In this document: positions 15,771 to 22,837 of the stretch, piece after piece
Position numbering within the stretch: the first letter of the stretch is position 1
Layout of the letters: each line of letters starts with the position of its first letter
From: a virus
Virus record (IMG/VR): IMGVR_UViG_3300032304_000220
Location: 1-34,738 of that record
Strand: one strand, 5' to 3'
Length of the DNA: 34,738 bases
The notes under the pieces: model-generated
What the model saw: the letters and a program-made list of their open reading frames with translations, nothing else
Database searches by the model: none
Told to the model about the DNA's origin: nothing
Translations under genes and position numbers: made by a program

Positions 15771-16327
15771 TGAATAAACTGTCAGATTATATTGTTGTTG
15801 TTAATAATGCGATTTCACCAGCATTATGTGATGCCGTGCTTGATGAATATGAAAAATGCGATGACTGGATAGTTGCAACAGTAAGAACTGGCATGAATTT
15901 AAATGTTAGAAATTGTCAAACAATCGGCATTTCTGTTGATTCTATACTTAATAAAAATAAAGATGTAAGGCAAAAGTTAGACCAAGATTTATTTATTTGT
16001 GCTGGTAACGCAATAAAAAATTACAACAGTATATTTTCAAGGTGTAATGTAGAAGAAGATTCCGGTTATGAATTATTAAAGTATGAAGTTGATGGTTTTT
16101 ATACGGCTCATACTGATTCATTTAAAAATTTACCTAGGGCCGTGTCTTGCTCTTTTGCGCTAAATGACGATTACGAAGGTGGAGAATTTGCTTTTTTTGA
16201 CCGTAAGTTGGTATATAAACTAAAAAAAGGGGATGCTCTTATGTTTCCTTCAAATTTTATGTACCCGCATGAAGTTATGCCCGTAACAAGCGGCACACGT
16301 CATTCCATCGTTACTTGGTTTGTATAA
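15770..16327 (+). CDS. 2-oxoglutarate/Fe(II)-dependent oxygenase (prolyl hydroxylase-like)
   Basis: This enzyme class hydroxylates protein side chains or small molecules using 2-oxoglutarate and iron. With the GTG start, the HxD...H triad is H114 and D116 (in YTAHTDSF) and H167 (in YPHEVMPV). R177 (in GTRHSIVTWF) would bind the 2-oxoglutarate carboxylate. All four are present in order, so the site looks intact. The 185 residues match the length of phage P4H-like proteins. By eye it is richer in A/T than the head genes, hinting at separate origin. It sits among fibre genes, so fibre or host-surface modification is possible. Start is uncertain: the GTG overlaps the previous TAG, and a TTG at 15755 is the alternative. 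Confidence 0.85.
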   Translation: MNKLSDYIVVVNNAISPALCDAVLDEYEKCDDWIVATVRTGMNLNVRNCQTIGISVDSILNKNKDVRQKLDQDLFICAGNAIKNYNSIFSRCNVEEDSGYELLKYEVDGFYTAHTDSFKNLPRAVSCSFALNDDYEGGEFAFFDRKLVYKLKKGDALMFPSNFMYPHEVMPVTSGTRHSIVTWFV

Positions 16328-16344
16328 ACATTGAAAGCATAATT

Positions 16345-16656
16345 GTGATTAATTACAAATGGTCAATTTTAGAAGTTTATGGTGAAAATACCATATCTAA
16401 AGTTCGTTATTTATTGAAAGCGCAAAATGAATCTAATACTGTTGAAACTGAAGGCTACCATGAATTTTCTGAAGGATTGGTTTGTAAACCTTTATCAGAA
16501 ATTAAGGAATCGGATTTAGCCGGCTGGCTTGAATCAGACACTATTCAAGGCGATGTAAACCCTATAAAATTGAACTTAGAAAAGCAGTTAGAATCATTAA
16601 AAACAAGTAAAAAAATGGCTTTTCCTTGGGAAGCCGATACTTTTACCATTGGATAA
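16345..16656 (+). CDS. Small conserved phage protein (INYKW-type), unknown
   Basis: The 103 residues start M(GTG)INYKWSILEVYG and end with ESLKTSKKMAFPWEAD. I recall the opening pattern in short proteins of many phages' structural modules; their function is unknown. The GTG at 16345 has a GAAAG ribosome site 7 nt away and reproduces the family start. A longer frame from a TTG at 16315 would overlap the oxygenase and lacks a site. Like the oxygenase it is A/T-rich. It lies 3 nt before the gp4-like gene. Confidence 0.6.
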   Translation: MINYKWSILEVYGENTISKVRYLLKAQNESNTVETEGYHEFSEGLVCKPLSEIKESDLAGWLESDTIQGDVNPIKLNLEKQLESLKTSKKMAFPWEADTFTIG

Positions 16657-16659
16657 ATT

Positions 16660-17856
16660 ATGACAACGCCAATAGACATTATTAGCCGTTCACTTAAAGA
16701 TATTGGCGCATTAGCGGCCGGGGAAGCCCCAACTTCTGATGCCGCAATTGATTGTTTAGATATGCTAAACGATATGATTGATCAATGGTCAAACGAAGAT
16801 TTTATTGTTTTTAATACTACGGAAATCATTTCAAACGTAGTGCCAGGCCAAACCCAATACACTATTGGCCCCGATCCCCAAACGTTAAACTTTATTGGTG
16901 CTAACTTTACAGGCACGTTTTCAGGCAAAGTTTTAACCGTTACTAACGTTACCCAAGGTGCGGTAGCAGTAGGCCAATATTTAAGCGGTCCTGGCATTAC
17001 GTCCGGAACCAAAATTGTTCAATTTATAACGGGTGCTGGCGGTAACATTAACGAAGCTGGCACGTATCTATTAAACATTGCCCAAGGCACCCAAACACCA
17101 GTATTTACCGGTTCTATATCAGGGACAACCCTAACTGTAACGGCCGTAACGTCCGGAAGTATTGGTATTGGTTCGGTAATTAGCGGTACCGGCGTTACTG
17201 GTGGCACAAGCATTACTGGCCTTATTAGCGGCACCGGTGGCGTAGGTACTTATACCGTTAGCGCAAGCCAAACCGTAGCTTCCACAACCATTACCGGCAC
17301 TATTGTTGCTACAAACATCCAGGCTTATTATGAAAAGCCATTAAGCATTGACTATGCCTACGTACGGATTAACACAAGCCAAAGCGGTAGCCCGGTAATA
17401 AATGGCGGTATTGACTACCCAGTAGCCGTTATTAATCTAGTTAACTACAATTCTATTGGCCTTAAAACGTTAAACGGACCTTGGCCAAAAGCCCTTTATT
17501 TTAATCCTGGCGCAGATTCAGCCAATTTGTTCTTATGGCCCAATCCAAGCCAAGGCGAAATGCATATGTTTGCCAAGACAATATTTAGGCGTTATGAAAC
17601 CCTTTATGAAGATATTGTTCTTCCACAAGGTTATTTTATGTGTTTGCGTTGGTGTTTGGCAGAACGGCTATTGCCTATGTATGGCAAAACAGACCCAGCC
17701 ATTTTGGGCATGATTACAACCTATGCCGCACAAGCTAAATCAACGGTTAAACGTACCAATATGCAACCTATGCAAGTTTCACGTTATCAAGATGCATTAC
17801 TAATGAGCCGGGCCAAGGATGCTGGCTGGATTCTTACCGGTGGTTTTACTAATTAA
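16660..17856 (+). CDS. P22 gp4-like tail accessory protein with two inserted beta modules
   Basis: gp4 forms the first ring under the P22 portal and closes the head. The N-terminal 80 residues ([20 protein letters not shown], then [18 protein letters not shown] and QTQYTIG) and the C-terminal part from about 215 ([43 protein letters not shown]) match the family. P22 gp4 is only 166 residues. The 398-residue length here is largely due to residues 82-213, two tandem beta modules (82-147 diverged, 148-213 canonical [16 protein letters not shown]). These probably project outward from a loop. The same module occurs in the next gene. Confidence 0.85.
   Translation: MTTPIDIISRSLKDIGALAAGEAPTSDAAIDCLDMLNDMIDQWSNEDFIVFNTTEIISNVVPGQTQYTIGPDPQTLNFIGANFTGTFSGKVLTVTNVTQGAVAVGQYLSGPGITSGTKIVQFITGAGGNINEAGTYLLNIAQGTQTPVFTGSISGTTLTVTAVTSGSIGIGSVISGTGVTGGTSITGLISGTGGVGTYTVSASQTVASTTITGTIVATNIQAYYEKPLSIDYAYVRINTSQSGSPVINGGIDYPVAVINLVNYNSIGLKTLNGPWPKALYFNPGADSANLFLWPNPSQGEMHMFAKTIFRRYETLYEDIVLPQGYFMCLRWCLAERLLPMYGKTDPAILGMITTYAAQAKSTVKRTNMQPMQVSRYQDALLMSRAKDAGWILTGGFTN
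16903..17298 (+). repeat. Tandem GSISGT beta modules inserted in the gp4-like gene
   Basis: Module 1 (16903-17100) and module 2 (17101-17298), both 66 codons, share the order: T-GS(I/F)SG strand, LTVT-V--G, (V/I)-VGQ-/GSV--G, G(I/V)T-GT, GTY and a closing SQTVAS or AQGTQT element. Module 2 is close to those in 17865-19967. They interrupt an otherwise P22-gp4-like sequence between YTIG and [13 protein letters not shown]. Confidence 0.8.
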
Positions 17857-17864
17857 GGTCAAAT

Positions 17865-19967
17865 ATGCCTGATTTTGGATTTGTTGGCCCATCGTATGAA
17901 GCCCCGTCCATCTACCAAGATGCCCAGGAATGTATTAATTTTCGCCCTGAAATTGACCCATTAAAACAACCTGGTCAAAACGGGGTAATTGCGTTATACC
18001 CAACCCCAGGATTAACCATTAAATGCGTTCTCAATACTGGCGAAGTGCGTGGTATGCGTACCGTTTCGGGTGGTGATTTTTTAGTGGCAGTATGCAAATC
18101 CAGCGTTTATGTTATTGATTCGACATTTAATCCGGTCAATATTGGATCAATAAATACCAGTTCCGGCATTGTAGGAATTACTGATAACGGCATAAACGTT
18201 TACATTGTTGATGGTAGTAATCGTTATACATGGCGCATTGCAAACCCAAATAATGCCGAATTTGTTGGTTCTATTTCAGGCACAACATTAACTGTTACAT
18301 TGATGAAAAGCGGAACAATTGCCGCTGGCCAACAAGTTCTTTGTGATGGAATATTGCCTGGAACAGTTATTACTGCATTAGGCACGGGCACGGGCGGTGT
18401 TGGAACTTATACAATAAATCGTACACAAACTATTGCCTCTAGTGATATTAATACTGCGGCAGTTGGTGCAGTTGTTACTGGAAGCATTTCGGGCACGGTT
18501 TTAACTGTTACTGCGGTTACTAGCGGAACTTTGTACCCAGGCCAAACTATTCAAGGAACTGGCGTTACTGCTGGAACGATTATTACGGCCCTTGGTGGCT
18601 CTGCGGCATTGTCATTTAGCATTACTGCGGCCGGCACCGGATATGCCGTTGGTGACGAAATTACGGTTACTGGCGGTATATACAGTCAACAAGCTACATA
18701 TACAGTAGCAACCATTGGCGGTAGCGGTGCGGTTACTGGTCTTACAACTGTAAACAATGGCGTTTATACCGTAGTGCCAGGAACCCCAGCAAGTACAACA
18801 ACCAGCGGTAATGGTACAGGGTTAACCCTTACATTAACGTTTGGTACCGGTACTGGTGGAACTGGAACCTATGTGGTTAGTACGTCACAAACCGTTAGTT
18901 CTACAACCTTGTATGCGTTGAACTTTAGCGTAATACCTAATAGCGATGGCGCATTTCAAGGTGCGGACGTAGTAGATATTGTGGATAACTACTTTGTTTA
19001 TAACCGCCCTGACACCCAACAATTTGGTTCGTCAAACCCTTTATCGCCTATTTCGTCAGCATTAGCATTTAGTTCAAAAGACGGCGCACCGGATGATTTG
19101 GTGTCGCTTATTGTGGATCACCGTGAACTTTATTTATTGGGCGAAGTTTCCAGCGAAGTTTGGGTAAATAGCGGTTTATTCCCTTTTGCTTTCCAGCGTA
19201 TTCCAGGAACATCTACCCAACACGGCATTGCGGCCAAGTTTTCAGTAGCTAGATTAGGCAATTCGTTTGCTTACGTAAGCCGTAATATTCGTGGCCAAGC
19301 CCAAGTTATGATGATGAATGGGTATGTGCCAACCCGTATATCAACCCATGCCGTAGAACAAACATTAACCGATCAATTTATTGATGATGCAAGGGCCTGG
19401 ACCTATCAATTAGAAGGCCATGAAGTTTACGTGGTTAGCTTTCCAACCCTTGATTTAACCTGGGCATACGATATTTCCACCGGAATGTGGCACAAATGGC
19501 TATGGGTAGATAACCAAAACGTATATCACCGTCACCGTGGCAATTGCCATGCTAGTTTTCAAGGATATAACCTTGTTGGTGATTGGGAAGATGGCAACAT
19601 TTATCAATTAGACCAATTAAATTACACCGATAATGGGCGTGAAATTCGTAGATTGCGCCGGGCACCCCATTTAATCAGCGACTATCAACGTCAATATTTC
19701 CATGAATTACAAATTCATTTTCAGCCAGGCGTAGGCTTACCAAACGGTTCTGCGCCACAGGCTATGTTGCGCTGGTCAGATGATGGCGGTTCTACGTGGT
19801 CCAACGAACATTGGTCCAGCATTGGCGTACAAGGCGCATACCAAAACCGTGCAATTTGGCGTAGATTAGGCCAATCACGGGATAGAATATTTGAAGTAGT
19901 AGTAACTGATCCAGTTAAAGCGGTAATAACTGCGGCCAATCTTAAAGCGGATGCTGGGGTTAACTAA
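17865..19967 (+). CDS. P22 gp10-like packaged-DNA stabilisation/tail hub protein with inserted modules
   Basis: gp10 forms the second ring of the P22 tail below gp4. The 700 residues (P22 gp10: 472) open FVGPSYEAPSIYQDAQECINFRPE, typical of the family, and end with SAPQAMLRWSDDGGSTWSNEHW and YQNRAIWRRLGQSRDRIFEV, also typical of phage tail-hub beta-propellers. The extra length is residues 133-351, three beta modules: A (133-196), B (204-351), and a third of a different type (245-326) lying inside B. Without them about 480 residues remain, the P22 size. The modules are likely surface decoration. The stop overlaps the next ATG. Confidence 0.85.
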   Translation: MPDFGFVGPSYEAPSIYQDAQECINFRPEIDPLKQPGQNGVIALYPTPGLTIKCVLNTGEVRGMRTVSGGDFLVAVCKSSVYVIDSTFNPVNIGSINTSSGIVGITDNGINVYIVDGSNRYTWRIANPNNAEFVGSISGTTLTVTLMKSGTIAAGQQVLCDGILPGTVITALGTGTGGVGTYTINRTQTIASSDINTAAVGAVVTGSISGTVLTVTAVTSGTLYPGQTIQGTGVTAGTIITALGGSAALSFSITAAGTGYAVGDEITVTGGIYSQQATYTVATIGGSGAVTGLTTVNNGVYTVVPGTPASTTTSGNGTGLTLTLTFGTGTGGTGTYVVSTSQTVSSTTLYALNFSVIPNSDGAFQGADVVDIVDNYFVYNRPDTQQFGSSNPLSPISSALAFSSKDGAPDDLVSLIVDHRELYLLGEVSSEVWVNSGLFPFAFQRIPGTSTQHGIAAKFSVARLGNSFAYVSRNIRGQAQVMMMNGYVPTRISTHAVEQTLTDQFIDDARAWTYQLEGHEVYVVSFPTLDLTWAYDISTGMWHKWLWVDNQNVYHRHRGNCHASFQGYNLVGDWEDGNIYQLDQLNYTDNGREIRRLRRAPHLISDYQRQYFHELQIHFQPGVGLPNGSAPQAMLRWSDDGGSTWSNEHWSSIGVQGAYQNRAIWRRLGQSRDRIFEVVVTDPVKAVITAANLKADAGVN
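18261..18452 (+). repeat. GSISGT beta module A in the gp10-like gene
   Basis: It encodes [18 protein letters not shown] to TQTIASSDINT (residues 133-196), in the same order as module 2 of the gp4-like gene: opening strand, G-QV--DGI-PGT-IT, then [11 protein letters not shown] and a TQTIAS closing strand. Confidence 0.8.
18474..18917 (+). repeat. GSISGT module B split by a nested GTGYAVGD module
   Basis: Residues 204-244 are the first part of the module, ending ITALG, where the usual continuation is [12 protein letters not shown]. That continuation appears only after 82 residues (326 onward, FGTGTGGTGTYVVSTSQTVSS). The intervening segment (18597-18842) is a different module with GTGYAVGDEITVTGG, then TYTVATIGGSGAVTGL and GNGTGLTLTLTFG. 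One module is therefore inserted inside another. Confidence 0.8.
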
Positions 19968-20221
19968 TGGCAAATACACCTGGAAATCAAGGCGGCGTTT
20001 GGGCTAATAGTCAAAATAACCCTTATCCGCAATCAGAATTCTTAGACAAACAAAGCAATCGGCCAACTAGGGCCTGGCAACAGTTTTTCCTTGGAATACT
20101 AAACTTTACTTCAGCCAGTACGGCCACAACTGGTTCAGCGGCATTGCCGGCAAAACCAGTAGGTTTTATTAATATTACGGTTAATGGTCAACCTTATAAA
20201 GTTCCCTATTACAACCCATGA
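19967..20221 (+). CDS. Small virion-associated protein, unknown
   Basis: This 84-residue protein begins Asn/Gln/Pro-rich (NTPGNQGGVWANSQNNPYPQ), has a short helix (RAWQQFFLGILNF) and ends with a beta strand, GFINITVNGQPYKVPYYNP. I recall the C-terminal strand pattern (PVGFIxIxVNGxxxKxPYY) in small proteins of phage tail-hub regions. It is coupled to both neighbours: TAATG with the gp10-like gene and ATGA with the cupin-like gene. A minor tail or head-closure role is likely. Confidence 0.65.
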   Translation: MANTPGNQGGVWANSQNNPYPQSEFLDKQSNRPTRAWQQFFLGILNFTSASTATTGSAALPAKPVGFINITVNGQPYKVPYYNP

Positions 20222-20730
20222 ACCTTGTTTACGTTAAACCTTCTAAACAATTGTCAGTTAAAACGCAAATAGTAAATTTGCAAAATGAACTATTAAAAAT
20301 GCCACAAGCTGACATAGTTACTGAACATACGTTTTTGCCAGGAATTTATGAACGTAAAATTACTGTACCGCCATGGACTGTTTTAACTGGCGCAGAACAT
20401 AAAACTGGGTACAAAATACGATTAGAAAAAGGCACAATTGCCGTAAATGTTGAAGATACAGTAAAAGTAATGACCGCCCCAATTGAATTTGAAGCAAAAG
20501 CTGGGGCACAACGTGTAGGCCGTGTATTTGAAGAAGAAGTAGTTTGGGTAGATATTTACGAAAACCTTGATAATTGCCAAGATATAGCCGCCCTTGAAGA
20601 TCGTTTATATGTTGTGCCGGAGTGCGGTTTAGGCGAAAATAGAGTGACATTACAAATTAAAAATGCAAAAGCAGAAAAGCTTTTGTTAGATCAAAAATTG
20701 GAAGGGGAATTGCTATGTCAGGATGGGTAG
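20218..20730 (+). CDS. Cupin-like protein
   Basis: The 170 residues include a compact beta-barrel-like stretch from FLPGIYERKITVPPWTVLTG to RVGRVFEEEVVWVDIY (about residues 39-115). It has the spacing of a cupin: AEHKTGYKIRLEKGTIAV, then APIEFEAKAGAQRVG. I know this pattern as a cupin/RmlC-like domain in phage structural regions. Of the usual metal ligands only H61 is clear, so it may be structural rather than an enzyme. It overlaps the following ejection-protein start by 16 nt. The last 45 residues are helical and charged. Confidence 0.6.
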   Translation: MNLVYVKPSKQLSVKTQIVNLQNELLKMPQADIVTEHTFLPGIYERKITVPPWTVLTGAEHKTGYKIRLEKGTIAVNVEDTVKVMTAPIEFEAKAGAQRVGRVFEEEVVWVDIYENLDNCQDIAALEDRLYVVPECGLGENRVTLQIKNAKAEKLLLDQKLEGELLCQDG

Positions 20731-21371
20731 CCGGTGCCGTAGTAGTAGGGTCAGTAGCTTCTAGTTATATGCAGTCACAAGCCGCTGGTAGAGCCGCTGA
20801 ACAATATACTGGTCAAGCAGAACGTGGTTTGCAATATAACCAACAAATGTTTGACAAAATTAATGCTCAAAATGCACCATATCGGGCTACCGGTGAAAGG
20901 GGCGCAAATTTATACAATCAATTGGCCGATACCGGTTATTTGACTGCCCAACCGTCAATGGACGATTTGACTAGATTAATGCCAAATTATCAGTTTGGGT
21001 TAAACCAGGGAATGGGGCAATTAAATTCCCAACTCAATGCCGCTGGTGGTTTAGTAAGCGGAAATGCTATACAAGGTGCCCAACAATTTGCCCAAGGGTA
21101 TGCTGGAAATGCGTTAACGGATGCATTTAACCAATTTCAAGCAAACCGCACAAACGTGGTTAGTAACGTTAATGCTTTGACGGGAGTAGGCCAACAAGCT
21201 AATGCAACAACAGCAACCGCCGCTAGTGGTGCTACCGCCAATGCTTCTAATTTGCTTTCTAGTATTGGTAATGCACAAGCCGCTGGAACTATGGGCCAAG
21301 CCAATGCTCTAGCTGGCGGCCTTAACAATATTAGCAATTACGCAATGCTTTACGGTATGCGTAGGACTTAA
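20715..21371 (+). CDS. DNA ejection / internal virion protein (gp7-like)
   Basis: This 218-residue protein is Ala/Gln/Asn/Gly-rich. It has a hydrophobic N-terminus (GWVAGAVVVGSVASSYM, residues 3-19) and a long helical remainder including YQFGLNQGMGQLNSQLNAAG and AQQFAQGYAGNALTDAFNQF. That pattern is shared by short ejection proteins of P22-like podoviruses. Such proteins leave the virion with the DNA and help form a channel across the envelope. It is the first of three successive candidates (20715, 21395, 22837), matching P22's trio gp7, gp20 and gp16 in number and place. Confidence 0.75.
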   Translation: MSGWVAGAVVVGSVASSYMQSQAAGRAAEQYTGQAERGLQYNQQMFDKINAQNAPYRATGERGANLYNQLADTGYLTAQPSMDDLTRLMPNYQFGLNQGMGQLNSQLNAAGGLVSGNAIQGAQQFAQGYAGNALTDAFNQFQANRTNVVSNVNALTGVGQQANATTATAASGATANASNLLSSIGNAQAAGTMGQANALAGGLNNISNYAMLYGMRRT

Positions 21372-21394
21372 TTTTTAAAAGTTTAGGTGACAAT

Positions 21395-22837
21395 ATGGCT
21401 GGATTTACCGCAGATTTAAACCCAAAAAATACTGGTATGTCACTTGCTGACATTATGAAGGCTGGTGCATATGGTGCCGAAATGGACGTTCTTAACCGTC
21501 AAGCGGCAGTTGCACGAGAAAAAGAAAAGGAAATGCCAATAATTAAAAACTTTATGGCCGATCCTACAAATAAGCTTTCTGACGGTTCTTTTGATTTAAA
21601 ACAAATGCCAGCATTAATTTCCATTGCGCCGTTAACCGGCCCTGATTATGCTGACAAAATTATTGGCTTAACCAAAAATAACATTGAAACAAATCGTGCT
21701 TTAAATTCGCTTTCAGAAGAAAATCGCAAACCTTTTGCCGCTATTTATGGTAATTACGGCCAATTAGCGGCTAATGGCCAACCAGTAACTAATACTGAAA
21801 TTATTGGATCGCTACAAAGATTAAAAGATTTTTATCCACAATTAGCCCAAGCGGCAGATGGTCAAATTAAAAGTTGGCAAGCTAGACCTGAAAATACACC
21901 AATTGATGCACAAGTATTAATGAAATCACGTAATGAATCATTAACGCCAACACAATTAATTGATCAATTTTCACCTAAAGCTGGCACAACAACTATTGGA
22001 AATCAAATCGTTGGAACGGTTACACAACCTTCTATTGCTGGTGAACAACCTAAAGTTTCTACGGCCCCATTGGGCGGCGGTCAAGGTAGCGTTACACCTA
22101 CGGGTGGCGCAACAACTGAACCTGGCGGTAAGGCATTGCCTAAGATAATTCAAGAAGATGCAACAATGAGTTATACCGGCCCAGCTAATCCGTTAAACCT
22201 TAATAAGTTTCAAGAAGAAGCTTATTCAAAAGGTAAAGCAAACGTTACAGAAGCTAACATGGCCACTAAAACCATTAAAGATTTAGCTTTAAGTGTAGAT
22301 AAAGTTGAACAATATTTAGCCAGCGCAAGCGGTTCTAAAGTTTTCCAAATGGTTCGCCAGGGTGGCAAATACGTATTTGGTGATGCTGAATTGGATTCAT
22401 TGGTTAAAAACATTGCCCAGGTACAAGCTAGAAACGCCCAAGTCATGGGATTGGATAAAACCGATTCTTCCCGTGAACTAAACGCCAAACTTTCCGGTAG
22501 CGAAAACATTGATGAAAAAGCCCTTGCTGGTGTAATGCAACAAGTTAAAGCCGAAACTAAAGCCGCTGAACTTTACACCCAAGGCATTAACAAATTTGTA
22601 GAAAAACGTGGTGATGTTAACGGTTACATTCAGCAACAAAAATTCCAAAATAAATGGGCCGAACATTACGATCCACGTATTTTCCAAATTGATAACATTG
22701 CCGAATCTAAATTGCCTGAAGGCGAAAAACAAGCAAGAATTGATCAAATTACCGGCAGAATGACTGAAGCACAATTTAAAAAATTAAGACAAGATTCTGT
22801 TGTTTTGCACCGTTTAGCTAAAGGTCAATATCAATAA
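21395..22837 (+). CDS. Internal virion / ejection protein with FTADLNPK tag
   Basis: These 480 residues begin MAGFTADLNPKNTGMSLADIM, a tag shared with the small protein at 3648. After it comes a helical part (AAVAREKEKEMPIIKNFM), a Gly/Thr/Pro-rich linker (about 205-255), and a long helical C-terminal region. No enzyme motif is seen. Position between the gp7-like and peptidase-bearing proteins points to the middle member of the ejection trio (the P22 gp20 equivalent). Its TAATG joins it to the next gene. The ribosome site is AGGTGA. Confidence 0.7.
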   Translation: MAGFTADLNPKNTGMSLADIMKAGAYGAEMDVLNRQAAVAREKEKEMPIIKNFMADPTNKLSDGSFDLKQMPALISIAPLTGPDYADKIIGLTKNNIETNRALNSLSEENRKPFAAIYGNYGQLAANGQPVTNTEIIGSLQRLKDFYPQLAQAADGQIKSWQARPENTPIDAQVLMKSRNESLTPTQLIDQFSPKAGTTTIGNQIVGTVTQPSIAGEQPKVSTAPLGGGQGSVTPTGGATTEPGGKALPKIIQEDATMSYTGPANPLNLNKFQEEAYSKGKANVTEANMATKTIKDLALSVDKVEQYLASASGSKVFQMVRQGGKYVFGDAELDSLVKNIAQVQARNAQVMGLDKTDSSRELNAKLSGSENIDEKALAGVMQQVKAETKAAELYTQGINKFVEKRGDVNGYIQQQKFQNKWAEHYDPRIFQIDNIAESKLPEGEKQARIDQITGRMTEAQFKKLRQDSVVLHRLAKGQYQ

